Shown one piece after another: positions 1 to 10,139 of a DNA stretch of 64,000 bases. The first letter of the stretch is position 1, and each line of letters begins with the position of its first letter. The DNA is from Streptococcus toyakuensis. Its GTDB lineage: Bacteria > Bacillota > Bacilli > Lactobacillales > Streptococcaceae. A program made the translations under genes and the position numbers. The notes beneath the pieces are model-generated. The model was not told the DNA's origin and did no database searches. It saw only the letters and a list, made by a program, of their open reading frames with translations. The stretch is from assembly GCF_024346585.1 (NCBI RefSeq), contig NZ_AP024523.1, positions 1,435,001-1,499,000 of the forward strand, read 5' to 3'.

Positions 1-815
1 ATTTCACTAACTTCCATGACCACTTCTCCACGAAAGTAGAGCTGACCATCTTCCAGATAAGCTCCATCAACCTTTTCAAGTGTTGAGAATGGTACAACTG
101 TAGCTTGTGTTTTAGTAGCTAATTCTTTTGCCAAGTCTTGGTTAAAGTTCAAGACAAGGAAATCAGCCACTGTCATCTTGTTCTGGATATTCCACTTGGC
201 TGCTACATATTCCTCAAAAGAACCGTGGTAGTCGATATGAGTTGGCATGAGGTTGGTAATAACCGCAATCTCTGGATGGAATTCTTGAACTCCCATAAGT
301 TGGAAAGAAGAAAGTTCCATAACAAGAGTGTCCTTGTCTGACGCAGTTTGAGCCACTTGACTAGCTGGATAGCCGATATTTCCTGATAAAAGACCATGTT
401 GTCCAGCCGCAGTCAAAACTTCCCCAATCATAGTCGTTGTGGTTGTTTTACCGTTCGAACCTGTGATACCGATAATTGGCGCTTCTGAAATCAAGTAAGC
501 CAATTCCACCTCAGTCAAGACTGGAATTCCCTTTGCCAAAGCCTTTTCAATCATAGGATTGCTATAGGGGATGCCTGGATTTTTCACCATAAGGGCAAAC
601 TCTTCATCCAAGAGTTCCAAAGGATGACCACCTGTGATAACCTTGATCCCTTCTTCCAGCAAACTTTGCGCAGCTGGATTGTCCTCGAAAGGTTTCCCAT
701 CATTTACTGTCACAATGGCACCTAGCTTGTCCAACAAACGAGCTGCAGATTCACCAGACTTGGCCAAACCTAAAACAAGGACTTTCTTATTTTTAAATTG
801 ATCTATTACTTTCAT
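1..815 (-). CDS. murD: UDP-N-acetylmuramoyl-L-alanine--D-glutamate ligase, 3' part outside window
   Basis: MurD adds D-glutamate to UDP-MurNAc-L-Ala in the cytoplasm, the second amino acid of the peptidoglycan stem. About 271 N-terminal residues are visible. They show the Rossmann-like start ([17 protein letters not shown]), the Mur-ligase ATP loop ([12 protein letters not shown]) and the central ATPase motif (MELSSFQL). The reading frame is still open at base 1, so the C-terminal ligase domain lies beyond the window. The start at 815 is preceded by a GGAG-type ribosome site. It has its own promoter and is separated by a terminator from the DUF3165 gene upstream. Family assignment is from recognised motifs. 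Confidence 0.96.
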   Translation of the reverse strand, partial: MKVIDQFKNKKVLVLGLAKSGESAARLLDKLGAIVTVNDGKPFEDNPAAQSLLEEGIKVITGGHPLELLDEEFALMVKNPGIPYSNPMIEKALAKGIPVLTEVELAYLISEAPIIGITGSNGKTTTTTMIGEVLTAAGQHGLLSGNIGYPASQVAQTASDKDTLVMELSSFQLMGVQEFHPEIAVITNLMPTHIDYHGSFEEYVAAKWNIQNKMTVADFLVLNFNQDLAKELATKTQATVVPFSTLEKVDGAYLEDGQLYFRGEVVMEVSE

Positions 816-842
816 GTCTCGAACTCCATTTCTACTCTTACT

Positions 843-871
843 ATTTTACCATTTTTATGGAAATAATTCTA
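843..871 (-). promoter_or_regulatory. predicted murD promoter
   Basis: On the minus strand a -35-like TAGAAT (866-871) is 17 bases from TAAAAT (843-848), which carries an upstream TG (extended -10). It gives a leader of roughly 20-25 bases before murD. Confidence 0.55.
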
Positions 872-905
872 AACGAAAATGCTCAGATTCAGCATTCTAA
901 CAAGC

Positions 906-931
906 AAAAAGAGAGCCAAAACTCTCTTTTT
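906..931 (-). terminator. Rho-independent terminator after the DUF3165 gene
   Basis: The stem AAAAAGAGAG (906-915) pairs with CTCTCTTTTT (922-931) around a six-base loop, with the T-run read on the minus strand. Its upstream arm overlaps the last bases of the DUF3165 stop codon. Confidence 0.8.
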
Positions 932-1184
932 ATCTTCTTTTACTTTTACTGACCGACATGAGGGTAATATCTCGCAAGCTAAAGTATGCTAGGAAGAGCA
1001 TGGCAATTGCGATAAAGAATTCTGTCGGTAGCTGAAAGATTTGCAGAACTGACAACATGAGCAAAATCAAGAGTGCTACAAAAGCAAAGACGACAAGGAC
1101 GATATTGACAGTCCCTTTAATGCTTTCTGGTGTCGCAAATACGTAGAGTAGTAATAAGAGGAGTCCTATGATTGAATAAACCAT
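930..1184 (-). CDS. DUF3165 family small membrane protein
   Basis: 84 residues of unknown function. The sequence begins with a hydrophobic helix (IIGLLLLLLYVFA) followed by two or three further hydrophobic stretches, and ends in a short basic tail (SKSKRR), so a small integral membrane protein is likely. It begins 19 bases after the typA stop and ends in a terminator, so it is most simply the last gene of a typA transcript. The same typA-DUF3165-murD order is what I recall in other streptococci. Nothing in the sequence identifies a biochemical role. Confidence 0.75.
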   Translation of the reverse strand: MVYSIIGLLLLLLYVFATPESIKGTVNIVLVVFAFVALLILLMLSVLQIFQLPTEFFIAIAMLFLAYFSLRDITLMSVSKSKRR

Positions 1185-1203
1185 TTTTATCTCTTTCTAG
1201 CTC

Positions 1204-3045
1204 TTATTCAGCTGATTTTTTCTTCTTGTTAGCTTTCTCACGCTCTGCCTTGTTAAGGATTTGTTTACGCAAACGGATAGACTCAGGAGTTACTTCCATG
1301 TACTCATCGTCGTTCAAGAACTCAAGAGACTCTTCAAGTGTCAAGATACGAGGAGTCTTGATAACAGCCGTTTGATCCTTAGTAGCTGAACGGACGTTGG
1401 TCATTTGTTTAGCCTTAGTGATGTTAACTGTCAAGTCGTTTTCACGAGAGTTTTCACCGATAATCATTCCTTCGTAAACCTCAGTACCTGGGTTGACAAA
1501 GATCGTACCACGTTCTTCGATAGACATGATTGAGTAAGTTGTAGCCTTACCAGCATCGATAGAAACAAGGGCACCACGGTGACGACCACCAATTTCACCT
1601 GGAATCAATGGCAAGTATTGGTCGAAGGTATGGTTCATGATACCGTAACCACGAGTCATTGACAAGAACTCAGTTGAGTATCCAATCAAACCACGCGCTG
1701 GAACAAGGAAGACCAAACGAGTTTGACCATTACCAGTTGAAATCATATCCAACATTTCACCCTTACGTTCAGAAAGGCTTTGGATAACAGACCCTTGGTA
1801 TTCTTCTGGAGTATCGATTTGAACACGTTCAAATGGCTCACATTTGACACCGTCGATTTCTTTTACGATAACTTCTGGACGAGATACTTGAAGTTCATAT
1901 CCTTCACGACGCATAGTTTCGATAAGAATTGATAAGTGCAATTCTCCACGTCCTGAAACAGTCCATTTGTCTGGTGAATCAGTTGGGTCAACACGGAGGG
2001 AAACGTCTGTTTGCAATTCTGCCTGCAAGCGTTCTTCTACCTTACGAGAAGTTACCCATTTACCTTCTTTACCAGCAAATGGTGAGTTGTTGACCAAGAA
2101 AGTCATTTGAAGAGTTGGCTCATCGATGTGTAGGATTGGAAGAGCTTCTACTGCATCTGTCGGAGTAATGGTTTCACCGACAAAGATATCTTCCATACCT
2201 GAAACGGCAATCAAGTCACCTGCTTTAGCTTCTTGGATTTCACGACGTTCCAAACCAAAGAAACCGAAGAGTTTAGTAACACGGAAGTTTTTAGTTGTGC
2301 CATCAAGTTTAGAAAGGGTAACTTGGTCCCCAACCTTAACAGTACCACGGAAGACACGTCCAATACCGATACGTCCAACGAAGTCATTGTAGTCCAAAAG
2401 CGATACTTGGAATTGCAAAGGCTCATCTGAGTTATCTACTGGAGCTGGAATATGGTCGATAATCGTATCAAAGATTGGTGCCATAGTAGCTTCTTGGTCA
2501 GCTGGATCATCTGACAATGAAGAAGTTCCGTTAATAGCTGAAGCATACACCACTGGGAAGTCAAGTTGGTCATCATCTGCACCAAGCTCGATGAAAAGTT
2601 CCAATACTTCATCCACTACTTCTGCTGGGCGAGCTGATGGTTTGTCGATTTTGTTAACAACCACGATTGGGACAAGGTCTTGTTCCAAGGCTTTTTTCAA
2701 TACGAAACGAGTTTGTGGCATGGTTCCTTCGTAGGCATCTACGACCAAGACAACACCGTCAACCATTTTCATGATACGCTCAACTTCTCCACCGAAGTCC
2801 GCGTGTCCTGGTGTATCCATGATGTTGATACGAGTTCCGTTGTAGGCAACGGCTGTATTTTTAGCAAGGATGGTAATTCCACGCTCTTTTTCAATATCGT
2901 TTGAGTCCATAGCACGCTCAGCCAATTCAGTACGTGCATCAAGCGTTTCTGATTGTTTCAATAATTCGTCAACGAGGGTTGTTTTACCGTGGTCAACGTG
3001 GGCGATAATCGCAATGTTACGGATATCTTCTCTTAATTTTGTCAT
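1204..3045 (-). CDS. typA: ribosome-associated translational GTPase TypA/BipA
   Basis: TypA (BipA) is an EF-G-like GTPase that binds the 70S ribosome and helps 50S assembly and growth under cold or other stress. The N-terminal GTPase domain shows G1 AHVDHGKT, the G3 region DTPGHAD and G4 NKID. EF-Tu-like domain II and the C-terminal BipA domains follow, ending in a lysine-rich tail. I choose the start at 3045 (613 residues, the usual family length), because AGAGGAAATC lies directly before it; an in-frame alternative seven codons upstream lacks such a site. It is divergent from the rsuA-type gene and precedes the DUF3165 gene. Confidence 0.96.
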   Translation of the reverse strand: MTKLREDIRNIAIIAHVDHGKTTLVDELLKQSETLDARTELAERAMDSNDIEKERGITILAKNTAVAYNGTRINIMDTPGHADFGGEVERIMKMVDGVVLVVDAYEGTMPQTRFVLKKALEQDLVPIVVVNKIDKPSARPAEVVDEVLELFIELGADDDQLDFPVVYASAINGTSSLSDDPADQEATMAPIFDTIIDHIPAPVDNSDEPLQFQVSLLDYNDFVGRIGIGRVFRGTVKVGDQVTLSKLDGTTKNFRVTKLFGFFGLERREIQEAKAGDLIAVSGMEDIFVGETITPTDAVEALPILHIDEPTLQMTFLVNNSPFAGKEGKWVTSRKVEERLQAELQTDVSLRVDPTDSPDKWTVSGRGELHLSILIETMRREGYELQVSRPEVIVKEIDGVKCEPFERVQIDTPEEYQGSVIQSLSERKGEMLDMISTGNGQTRLVFLVPARGLIGYSTEFLSMTRGYGIMNHTFDQYLPLIPGEIGGRHRGALVSIDAGKATTYSIMSIEERGTIFVNPGTEVYEGMIIGENSRENDLTVNITKAKQMTNVRSATKDQTAVIKTPRILTLEESLEFLNDDEYMEVTPESIRLRKQILNKAEREKANKKKKSAE

Positions 3046-3087
3046 GATTTCCTCTATAATATTCAAAATTTATTTTCTAACTGAACG

Positions 3088-3093
3088 ATTATA
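3088..3093 (-). promoter_or_regulatory. typA extended -10
   Basis: TATAAT preceded by TGG on the minus strand, about 42 bases before the typA start. No good -35 is visible. Confidence 0.5.
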
Positions 3094-3168
3094 CCATAAT
3101 TTCAGGTAAATAACATAACTCAAGCAAGTGTAAATGTTTTCACTCCGCTTTTCTTTTCACATCAAGCC

Positions 3169-3197
3169 TTTTCAAAGCAAGCGACTTATGATAAGAT
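3169..3197 (+). promoter_or_regulatory. predicted promoter of the rsuA-type gene, near-leaderless
   Basis: TTTTCA (3169-3174), a 17-base spacer and TAAGAT (3192-3197). The ATG is at 3206, only eight bases after the -10, so transcription would begin at or one or two bases before the start codon. Confidence 0.5.
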
Positions 3198-3205
3198 AGG
3201 CAGGT

Positions 3206-3931
3206 ATGCGTTTAGATAATTTATTAGCCCAAGAAAAAATCAGCCGAAAGGCCATGAAACAAGCCTTACTTAAAGGAGAAATTCTAGTCGATGGTTGCCC
3301 AGCCCGCTCCCTAGCTCAGAATATCGATACAGGACTACAAGAACTTCTTTTTCAGGACCGTATCATTCACGGCTATGAGCATACCTACCTTATGCTTCAT
3401 AAGCCTGCTGGTGTCGTTACAGCCAACAAAGACAAGGAACTTCCGACCGTCATGGACCTCCTTCCGCCTGACATCCAGTCTGACAAGCTCTATGCCGTCG
3501 GCCGACTGGACCGAGATACGACAGGACTCCTCCTCTTGACCGATAACGGTCCCTTGGGCTTTCAGCTCCTCCATCCCCAGTATCATGTCGATAAGACTTA
3601 TCATGTTGAGGTTAATGGACTTCTAACACCTGACCATATCCAAGCCTTTCAAAAAGGAATTGTCTTTTTAGATGGTACTAACTGTAAACCTGCAAGCCTA
3701 GAAATTCTATCTGCAAGTCCTTCCCACAGTCAAACCTCTATTACCATTTCAGAGGGGAAATTTCATCAGGTAAAAAAAATGTTCCTCTCGGTTGGTGTCA
3801 AGGTGACTTCTCTCAAACGCACCTATTTTGGACCTTGGAGCTTGGATGATAATCTTCAAGAGGGAGACTACCGCCCCCTAAACTCAGAAGAGTTGGCAAG
3901 TATTCGTGACTTTCTCAGAAAAAGTGGTTAA
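3206..3931 (+). CDS. rsuA: 16S rRNA pseudouridine synthase, RsuA family
   Basis: 241 residues. An N-terminal S4 RNA-binding domain (MRLDNLLAQEKISRKAMKQA) is followed by the RsuA/RluB-type catalytic domain with the aspartate motif GRLDRDTTGLLLL and the C-terminal GKFHQVKKM motif. RsuA enzymes isomerise one uridine of 16S rRNA (U516 in E. coli) to pseudouridine on assembling small subunits. The substrate is inferred from family. It is transcribed alone on the plus strand, divergent from typA, and ends in a shared bidirectional terminator. The nearby AGGCAGG could act as a ribosome site only if transcription starts upstream of it. Confidence 0.88.
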   Translation: MRLDNLLAQEKISRKAMKQALLKGEILVDGCPARSLAQNIDTGLQELLFQDRIIHGYEHTYLMLHKPAGVVTANKDKELPTVMDLLPPDIQSDKLYAVGRLDRDTTGLLLLTDNGPLGFQLLHPQYHVDKTYHVEVNGLLTPDHIQAFQKGIVFLDGTNCKPASLEILSASPSHSQTSITISEGKFHQVKKMFLSVGVKVTSLKRTYFGPWSLDDNLQEGDYRPLNSEELASIRDFLRKSG

Positions 3932-3936
3932 AAAAT

Positions 3937-3963
3937 GAGCTAGGAAATATCCAAGCTCGTTTT
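3937..3963. terminator. bidirectional terminator
   Basis: The hairpin GAGCT-GGA/TCC-AGCTC (3937-3958) is preceded by an A-run and followed by a T-rich stretch. It serves the convergent rsuA-type and rhodanese genes. Confidence 0.65.
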
Positions 3964-3964
3964 C

Positions 3965-4348
3965 TTATTTCTCAACTTTCACTTTCCCTTTCCAAGAATC
4001 CAAGCCATAAGAAAGGATATAAATCTCAGAAAAACCTTGTTTTTTCAAGTAAAGGGCTGCATTTGTGACACGTTGCGCACGTTGGTTTTCGTAGAGAAGA
4101 ACAGGTTTATCCTTACGAAGGGCTGCAAGACTAGTCTTCAACTGACTTGAAGGAATATTGCGGGCTCCAAGGATATGTTTTCTGTGGAATTCTGCTGGGT
4201 CGCGCAAATCAATCAATTGACCCGTACGAATCAAGGCTTCAAACTCCTCATTGTCTACGATTTTAGCCGCACGGCGAATACGAAGATAGTTAAAGCCCAT
4301 CCATGCTAACATTGCCAGTATAAGTGCCCACAAAATCCAAGTAACCAT
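3965..4348 (-). CDS. membrane-anchored rhodanese-like protein lacking the catalytic cysteine
   Basis: 127 residues: an N-terminal transmembrane helix (about residues 2-20), then a rhodanese fold including the motif LIDLRDPAEFHRKHILGARN. Active rhodaneses carry a Cys at the start of the active-site loop. Here the matching stretch reads VLLYENQRAQR, so the cysteine appears to be replaced by tyrosine and sulfur transfer is unlikely. A binding or structural role is more plausible (inference). The start codon overlaps the stop of the upstream yqgQ gene (TAATG), pointing to translational coupling. Confidence 0.85.
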   Translation of the reverse strand: MVTWILWALILAMLAWMGFNYLRIRRAAKIVDNEEFEALIRTGQLIDLRDPAEFHRKHILGARNIPSSQLKTSLAALRKDKPVLLYENQRAQRVTNAALYLKKQGFSEIYILSYGLDSWKGKVKVEK

Positions 4349-4578
4349 TAGTTCTTTTCTCCATTTTTCTCAATATAATCCAATTCTACCTTGTGCTCTC
4401 TGCGAAGAACCGCTTCTGCTTCTAGATAGTCTAGTTTATCCATCAACCCTGCATCGTAAATCCGAGAGAGTTCCAACTTCATCAGTTCAATATCATATAA
4501 GCGTTTTCCCATGTAAACAATAATACCAAATCGTTTGAGGAATTGCTGCACATCATAGAATGTTTTCATAAGACTCAT
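4348..4578 (-). CDS. yqgQ: YqgQ/DUF910 family protein
   Basis: About 76 residues (73 if the next in-frame ATG at 4569 is used). The core MKTFYDVQQFLKRFG and the stretch RLYDIELMKLELSRIY are typical of the YqgQ family, small helical cytoplasmic proteins of unknown function, possibly nucleic-acid binding. No strong ribosome site separates the two starts. A longer frame reaches back to 4620 but has no family support. Its stop overlaps the rhodanese start, so the two are cotranslated. Confidence 0.78.
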   Translation of the reverse strand: MSLMKTFYDVQQFLKRFGIIVYMGKRLYDIELMKLELSRIYDAGLMDKLDYLEAEAVLRREHKVELDYIEKNGEKN

Positions 4579-4643
4579 TCTAGCAAAATTTTGTGTTTTT
4601 TTCAAGAAGAGACCACACAATACTCCTGATTTTCCTATCTTCC

Positions 4644-4673
4644 TTGGCGATTCTGTCGCAAGTATGGTACAAT
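4644..4673 (+). promoter_or_regulatory. predicted leaderless promoter of the LysR gene
   Basis: TTGGCG (4644-4649), an 18-base spacer, TACAAT (4668-4673), then six bases to the ATG at 4680. The transcription start would fall on or beside the start codon. Confidence 0.65.
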
Positions 4674-4679
4674 AAAAAC

Positions 4680-5588
4680 ATGAGAATTCAACAATTACAT
4701 TATATTATCAAAATCGTCGAAACTGGCTCCATGAATGAGGCAGCCAAACAGCTCTTTATCACTCAGCCTAGTCTTTCCAACGCTGTGAGAGATTTGGAAA
4801 ATGAGATGGGCATTGAAATCTTTATCCGCAATCCCAAGGGTATTACCTTAACTCGTGATGGCATGGAGTTTCTCTCCTATGCCCGTCAGGTTGTCGAGCA
4901 AACTCAGCTTCTGGAAGAACGCTATAAAAACCCTGTCGCCCACCGCGAACTTTTCAGCGTTTCCTCCCAGCACTATGCCTTTGTGGTCAATGCTTTCGTA
5001 TCTCTGCTCAAGAAAAGCGATATGGAAAAATACGAGCTCTTCCTTCGTGAAACACGGACTTGGGAGATTATCGACGACGTCAAGAACTTCCGTAGTGAGG
5101 TCGGTGTCCTATTTTTGAACAGCTACAACCGTGATGTTTTAACCAAAATGCTGGATGACAACCACCTGCTGGCTCATCATCTCTTCACAGCCCAGCCCCA
5201 TATCTTTGTCAGCAAGACCAATCCTCTGGCAAAGAAAGATAAAGTCAAACTAGAAGACTTGGAGAACTTTCCTTACCTCAGCTATGATCAAGGAACTCAC
5301 AACTCCTTCTACTTTTCAGAAGAGATTCTCTCGCAAGAATACCACAAAAAATCTATCGTAGTCAGCGACCGTGCCACTCTCTTTAACCTCTTGATTGGTT
5401 TGGATGGATACACGATCGCAACAGGTATTTTAAACAGCAACCTCAACGGTGACAACATCGTTTCCATTCCACTGGACATTGACGATCCGATTGAACTAGT
5501 CTATATCCAGCATGAAAAAACCAGCCTATCTAAGATGGGCGAACGCTTTATCGACTATCTACTAGAAGAAGTCCAGTTTGATAGTTGA
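4680..5588 (+). CDS. LysR-family regulator, CpsY/MtaR-like
   Basis: 302 residues. An N-terminal winged helix-turn-helix (GSMNEAAKQLFITQPSLSNA, about residues 17-36) is followed by a LysR substrate-binding domain. Sequence and length resemble the CpsY/MtaR regulators of streptococci, which activate methionine uptake and synthesis genes. That identity is from memory and needs confirmation. The start at 4680 removes a 29-residue extension that would lie upstream of the -10. A perfect candidate binding site for such a regulator lies upstream of metB at 46417-46435. It is a single-gene transcript with its own terminator. Confidence 0.85.
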   Translation: MRIQQLHYIIKIVETGSMNEAAKQLFITQPSLSNAVRDLENEMGIEIFIRNPKGITLTRDGMEFLSYARQVVEQTQLLEERYKNPVAHRELFSVSSQHYAFVVNAFVSLLKKSDMEKYELFLRETRTWEIIDDVKNFRSEVGVLFLNSYNRDVLTKMLDDNHLLAHHLFTAQPHIFVSKTNPLAKKDKVKLEDLENFPYLSYDQGTHNSFYFSEEILSQEYHKKSIVVSDRATLFNLLIGLDGYTIATGILNSNLNGDNIVSIPLDIDDPIELVYIQHEKTSLSKMGERFIDYLLEEVQFDS

Positions 5589-5596
5589 CAAATGAT

Positions 5597-5646
5597 AAGA
5601 ACCAATATGTAGGCTAGCAACAACCTACGCATTGGTTCTTTTTTAT
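5597..5646. terminator. bidirectional terminator
   Basis: AAGAACCAAT (5597-5606) pairs with ATTGGTTCTT (5631-5640), with an inner TAGG/CCTA stem and a T-run after it. It lies between the convergent LysR and SDR genes. Confidence 0.85.
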
Positions 5647-6398
5647 TTATAATTAAAAGCCTCCCCTGCCAACTTATCAGCTAGCTTGGGAAAGAGGGTA
5701 TAAAACTTATGAGCTAGGTTCAACAAGACTGGGAGATTCAGTTCCCGTTTATTTTTTCCTATAATCTTGACAATCTTTTTAGCTACTGCATCTGGTTCTA
5801 GCAGGAAGCGATCAACTGATTTAAGATAGGTGCCGTCTGGGTCGGCTTGGTCAAAAAATCCGGTGCGGATTGGTCCTGGATTGATCGTCGTTACATAAAC
5901 ACCGTAGGACATAAGTTCGAGGCGTAACGCATTTGAAAAACCAATGACCGCAAACTTGGTTGCTGAGTAAAGGCTGGACTTGCCAGTAGCGATCAAACCT
6001 GCCATGCTGACAATATTGATAATATGGCCTTTTCGGCTTTCCTTCATACGAGCAGCAAGGCGACGAGACAGATTCATCAGGGCAAAGGTATTGACCTCAA
6101 ACATCTGGTGAATATCTTTATCAGAAATCTGGTCAAATTCCTCAAAAATCCCGTAACCAGCGTTGTTAATCAAGACATCAATCTTGCCATAACGGAAATA
6201 GAGATCAGCTACTAAAGTGTCTAGAGCCTGATCATCGGTAATGTCGATTTCAATCAATTCTGCATGGGGATGATTTCCGTAGAGTTGAGCTAATTTTTCC
6301 CTATCTCGACCAAGCAAGATGAGCTGGTCTTCTGGTAAAAGTTTGACCATTTCTTGAGCTAGACCACCGCTAGCTCCGGTAATGAGAATAGTAGGCAT
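5643..6398 (-). CDS. short-chain dehydrogenase/reductase
   Basis: 251 residues of the classical SDR fold: nucleotide-binding glycine motif TGASGGLAQE, the NNAGYG structural motif and the catalytic YSATK. It is an NAD(P)H-dependent oxidoreductase whose substrate cannot be read from the sequence. It follows rnz by 20 bases and is the last gene of the miaA-hflX-(207-residue protein)-rnz-SDR run, ending at the bidirectional terminator. The C-terminal segment is hydrophobic with basic residues, as in YqjQ-type SDRs that may associate with membranes (inference). Confidence 0.88.
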   Translation of the reverse strand: MPTILITGASGGLAQEMVKLLPEDQLILLGRDREKLAQLYGNHPHAELIEIDITDDQALDTLVADLYFRYGKIDVLINNAGYGIFEEFDQISDKDIHQMFEVNTFALMNLSRRLAARMKESRKGHIINIVSMAGLIATGKSSLYSATKFAVIGFSNALRLELMSYGVYVTTINPGPIRTGFFDQADPDGTYLKSVDRFLLEPDAVAKKIVKIIGKNKRELNLPVLLNLAHKFYTLFPKLADKLAGEAFNYK

Positions 6399-6418
6399 AC
6401 TTATCCTTCCTCAATCTT

Positions 6419-7348
6419 TTAGATTTCCACTTCTTCCAAGTCTTTGACCACATGCACATTTTCAAAAATTGTGGCAGCGTCTTTCTTGAGCTTGCTGATA
6501 TCTTTTGAGAGAAAACGGGCACTGATATGGTTGAGCAGGAGTCGTTTGGCACCTGCTTCTACTGCGACCTCTGCTGCCTGCATGTTGGTCGAGTGACCAT
6601 GATTGCGAGCAATCTTTTCATCGCCCTTGCCATAAGTGGACTCGTGGACTAGGACATCAGCATTGACAGCCAGACGCACACTAGCACTAGTTTTACGAGT
6701 ATCACCAAGAATAGTGATAATTTTACCTGGACGTGGCGCTGAGATATAGTCAGCTGCCTTGATTTCTCTACCATCTTCTAGAACAACATTCTGACCATTT
6801 TTGATTTTTCCAAAAAGTGGGCCAAATGGGACACCAGCTGCCTTGAGTTTTTCAGCATCCAAGGTACCTTCTAGGTCCTTTTGCATGACACGGTAACCAA
6901 CACAGAAAATAGTGTGGTCCAACTCCTCTGTATACACAGTGAATTTATCGGTCTCAAGGATTTTCCCTAAAGACTCTTGGTCAAACTCATGAAAATGAAT
7001 ACGGTAGGGCAAACGAGAACCTGACACACGAAGGCTGGTTAAGACAAAGGACTTGATCCCTTGTGGCCCATAGATTTCCAAATCTGTCTGCTCTTCATTA
7101 GCCTGAAAGGCACGGCTAGAAAGGAATCCTGGCAGGCCAAAAATGTGGTCTCCGTGCAAGTGGGTGATAAAGATTTTGCTGACCTTACGTGGTCGAATTG
7201 TGGTTTCCAGAATGCGATTTTGCGTTCCTTCTCCACAGTCAAAGAGCCAAACTTCGTTAATCTCGTCCAAGAGTTTCAGGGCGAGACTTGAGACGTTGCG
7301 GGCTTTAGAGGGCTGACCAGCCCCCGTTCCTAAAAATTGAATATCCAT
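6419..7348 (-). CDS. rnz: ribonuclease Z
   Basis: 309 residues, the usual length for the short bacterial tRNase Z. Zinc motif [12 protein letters not shown], the AxDT-like ITILGDTR, and the later histidine motif HGHST are present. It cleaves the 3' trailer from tRNA precursors that lack an encoded CCA. It starts 14 bases after the upstream 207-residue gene and belongs to the same tRNA- and ribosome-related run as hflX and miaA. Confidence 0.95.
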   Translation of the reverse strand: MDIQFLGTGAGQPSKARNVSSLALKLLDEINEVWLFDCGEGTQNRILETTIRPRKVSKIFITHLHGDHIFGLPGFLSSRAFQANEEQTDLEIYGPQGIKSFVLTSLRVSGSRLPYRIHFHEFDQESLGKILETDKFTVYTEELDHTIFCVGYRVMQKDLEGTLDAEKLKAAGVPFGPLFGKIKNGQNVVLEDGREIKAADYISAPRPGKIITILGDTRKTSASVRLAVNADVLVHESTYGKGDEKIARNHGHSTNMQAAEVAVEAGAKRLLLNHISARFLSKDISKLKKDAATIFENVHVVKDLEEVEI

Positions 7349-7362
7349 TCGATACTTTCTAA

Positions 7363-7986
7363 TTAATCAATATATAACATAGCTGTGCGGTTTTCCGATC
7401 GGAAATAGCGCTTGCCAGTAAAAGCAGTAGCTTCTTGCAGTAAATCCTCTTGGCTGTAGCCTTTGAGACGCTTACGACCATCAGCCAAACTTTCCAAATC
7501 CGTCAAAGCTGTAAGACTCTCTACGCTAACAACTTCCTCATCCCCGACAGGCTTCATGTAAATCTTTCCAGACTCCTCAAAGACTAGCTGATGGGGGAAA
7601 ATTTGCGCAATTTCAAAGAGCAAGTCAGCTGTGATTGCTTCCTCAGCTTCTGAGAAAATCCGCCCCAGCCCCTCACTCTCATAGCAAAAACCAAAGGATT
7701 TACCAGACAGATTAAGACGAATAAAAGGCTTGTTTTCGAGGGTGAATCTTGGCTCAACATTGTAGAGATTCAGTTCCTGACTGACTTCTGCAAAATAATC
7801 CGTCGCAGCTTCAGGACTCTTTTTCTGGTAGAGTTCTGCAAAATAGGCATTGACCACACTTGGCGGAGGAGTAATCAGTGCCAACTGCTCCTGCTCTGTC
7901 TTGCCAGCTAGAAGCTGATCCAGATAGAGCTTATCCAGACTTGTATAACCCCCATACTTTAGAGCCAAGGTTTTAATATCAGTCAT
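7363..7986 (-). CDS. conserved streptococcal protein of unknown function
   Basis: 207 residues, soluble, with no motif that I recognise. The start region [19 protein letters not shown] and an acidic central region can be seen, without signal peptide or membrane helix. Its start overlaps the hflX stop by eight bases, indicating translational coupling. It sits between hflX and rnz, an order that I recall as conserved in pneumococcus. A role linked to tRNA or ribosome maintenance is only suggested by position. Confidence 0.7.
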   Translation of the reverse strand: MTDIKTLALKYGGYTSLDKLYLDQLLAGKTEQEQLALITPPPSVVNAYFAELYQKKSPEAATDYFAEVSQELNLYNVEPRFTLENKPFIRLNLSGKSFGFCYESEGLGRIFSEAEEAITADLLFEIAQIFPHQLVFEESGKIYMKPVGDEEVVSVESLTALTDLESLADGRKRLKGYSQEDLLQEATAFTGKRYFRSENRTAMLYID

Positions 7987-9217
7987 AAAATTCTTCTAAC
8001 CTCCATTTATTTTTCTCGGAAATGTAGCCCGTAATGACTTCTCCGTCATCTTGATAGTCGCGCTCTTCCAGAATTGCAACACTTTCCAAATCATGAATCT
8101 TGTAAGACTTAGAAAAAGGCACGCGCAGGGTAAATCTCTCAAAAATATCCTTGATTTTCTCTAAAAACAAAGCCTGCAAGTTCTCACGACTATCCTCAGA
8201 CTTGGCAGAAATGAGGGCATAAGGCGTTTGGGTCGGCGTGAAATCCTCCACTAAATCTGCCTTATTATAAAGGGTCAAGCGAGGAATATCTTCCATGTCC
8301 AAGTCTTTCATGATGGACAGAACTGTTTTTTCATGCTCCTCGTGGTAAGGATTGCTGGCATCGATAACATGAACCAGAAGGTCCACATGCTTGCTTTCTT
8401 CCAAGGTCGACTTGAAACTGGACACCAACTCTGTTGGCAAATCTTGGATAAAGCCAACCGTATCAGTTAAAGTCACTTGGAGATTGCCACCCAGATGGAT
8501 ACTCTTGGTTGTCGCATCTAGCGTCGCAAAGAGCTCATCCGCTTCATATTGGGTCTTACTGGTCAAGGTGTTCATAATGGTTGATTTCCCAGCATTAGTG
8601 TAACCAATCAAACCAATCTTAAAGGTGCTTGACTCCAGACGTTTTTCTCTGACTGTCGCCCGATTTTTCTCAACCACCTTGAGCTGGCGCTCGATGTCTG
8701 TAATTTGGTTGCGAACGCTACGACGGTTCAGCTCCAGCTGGCTTTCACCAGGTCCACGGGAACCAATTCCCCCTGCCTGACGGCTGAGCATAATCCCCTG
8801 ACCAACCAAACGAGGCAAGAGATACTTGAGTTGAGCTAGGTGGACTTGGAGTTTGCCTTCATGACTTCGAGCTCTCATAGCAAAGATATCCAGAATCAAC
8901 TGCATACGGTCAATGACCTTGACACCCAGAACTTCCTCTAGATTGACATTTTGTCGCGGAGTCAAGCGGTTGTTGACAATGACAGTGGTAATCTCTTCTG
9001 CATCCACCATGAGGGCAATTTCTTCCAACTTACCAGAGCCGACGAAGGTCTTGGAGTCATACTTTTCACGTTTTTGTCTGTAGCTATCGACAACGACTGC
9101 CCCAGCTGTCTTAGCTAGACTGGCCAATTCTTCCATAGAGAGGTCAAAATTGTCCATGCCCTGCAATTCCACACCGATAAGCAGGACGCGTTCCTCTTTT
9201 TTCTCCGTTTCAATCAT
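7979..9217 (-). CDS. hflX: ribosome-associated GTPase HflX
   Basis: 412 residues. The N-terminal HflX domain and a coiled region rich in Arg/Glu precede the GTPase domain, with G1 [10 protein letters not shown]3 DTVGF and G4 NKAD. HflX binds 50S and splits stalled or hibernating 70S ribosomes after stress. The start overlaps the miaA stop by eight bases, and its end overlaps the next gene by eight, so the three are translationally coupled. Confidence 0.95.
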   Translation of the reverse strand: MIETEKKEERVLLIGVELQGMDNFDLSMEELASLAKTAGAVVVDSYRQKREKYDSKTFVGSGKLEEIALMVDAEEITTVIVNNRLTPRQNVNLEEVLGVKVIDRMQLILDIFAMRARSHEGKLQVHLAQLKYLLPRLVGQGIMLSRQAGGIGSRGPGESQLELNRRSVRNQITDIERQLKVVEKNRATVREKRLESSTFKIGLIGYTNAGKSTIMNTLTSKTQYEADELFATLDATTKSIHLGGNLQVTLTDTVGFIQDLPTELVSSFKSTLEESKHVDLLVHVIDASNPYHEEHEKTVLSIMKDLDMEDIPRLTLYNKADLVEDFTPTQTPYALISAKSEDSRENLQALFLEKIKDIFERFTLRVPFSKSYKIHDLESVAILEERDYQDDGEVITGYISEKNKWRLEEFYD

Positions 9218-10094
9218 CTAAAAACTCCTCTATCTGGCTAAAAATGCGGTCTTGTACACCAGATTCTCCAATCTGATAAAAGGTGACCTGCATGCGATTA
9301 CGGAACCAAGTCAACTGACGCTTGGCAAAACGACGGGTAGCCTGTTTGAGACTCTCACTAGCTTCATCCAGAGTCTGCTCTCCACGGAAATAAGGAAAGA
9401 GTTCCTTATAGCCAATACCTTTAGCAGCCTGCACATCAGGGTAATGATCAAAAAGCCACTTGGCCTCATCCAAAAGCCCAGCCTCAAACATCAGATCCAC
9501 TCGGTGGTTGATACGTTCATATAATTGACTGCGTTCATCATCCAAGCAGATAATCAATGGTTCATATAAGGTCTCTTGATTTTCCAAATCCTGACCAAAA
9601 TGGGCGATTTCCAAGGCGCGCATAGCACGACGACGATTAAACTGAGGAATCTCAAGGCCTGCTTGCTCCACCAGATGGGCTAATTCCTCATCTGTATAAG
9701 GCTCCAAACTAGCCCGATAAGCTAAAATCTCCTCATGAGGGGTCTCTCCACCCAGATGGTAGCCTTCTAACAAGCTCTGGATATAAAGCCCAGTTCCACC
9801 AGCGATAATAGCTAGCTTGCCACGGCTGTGAATATCCTCAATCGCCATCTTAGCTTCTGAAACAAAATCAAAAGCCGAGTAAGACTCGGTTACCTCTCTA
9901 ACATCGATTAAATGATGGGGAACAACTGCCTGTTCTTCTGGACTAGCCTTGGCCGTCCCAATATCTAAACCGCGGTAAACCTGCTGACTATCGCCACTCA
10001 CAACTTCCCCACCAAAGCGCTTGGCGACTTCAATGGCAAGAGCCGTTTTTCCAACAGCAGTTGGCCCAACGATCACAATTATTTTTGTTTTCAT
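9210..10094 (-). CDS. miaA: tRNA dimethylallyltransferase
   Basis: MiaA transfers a dimethylallyl group to A37 of tRNAs that read codons starting with U. Motifs: P-loop [11 protein letters not shown], the conserved [17 protein letters not shown] and the tRNA-binding [10 protein letters not shown] use the start at 10094 (294 residues) because AAGGAAAAAAG precedes it and the protein then begins directly with the strand before the P-loop. A longer frame to 10145 runs across the promoter. It is the first gene of an operon continuing to the SDR gene. Confidence 0.95.
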   Translation of the reverse strand: MKTKIIVIVGPTAVGKTALAIEVAKRFGGEVVSGDSQQVYRGLDIGTAKASPEEQAVVPHHLIDVREVTESYSAFDFVSEAKMAIEDIHSRGKLAIIAGGTGLYIQSLLEGYHLGGETPHEEILAYRASLEPYTDEELAHLVEQAGLEIPQFNRRRAMRALEIAHFGQDLENQETLYEPLIICLDDERSQLYERINHRVDLMFEAGLLDEAKWLFDHYPDVQAAKGIGYKELFPYFRGEQTLDEASESLKQATRRFAKRQLTWFRNRMQVTFYQIGESGVQDRIFSQIEEFLDD

Positions 10095-10103
10095 CTTTTT
10101 TCC

Positions 10104-10139
10104 TTGAAAAATTCCCATTTTTTCGTTACTATTATTATA
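10104..10139. promoter_or_regulatory. overlapping divergent promoters for the DUF3042 gene and miaA
   Basis: Plus strand: TTGAAA (10104-10109), 17 bases, TACTAT (10127-10132) toward the DUF3042 gene. Minus strand: extended -10 TGTTATAAT with its hexamer at 10134-10139 toward miaA. The two -10 elements are adjacent, so polymerase binding in one direction may block the other. Confidence 0.55.
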
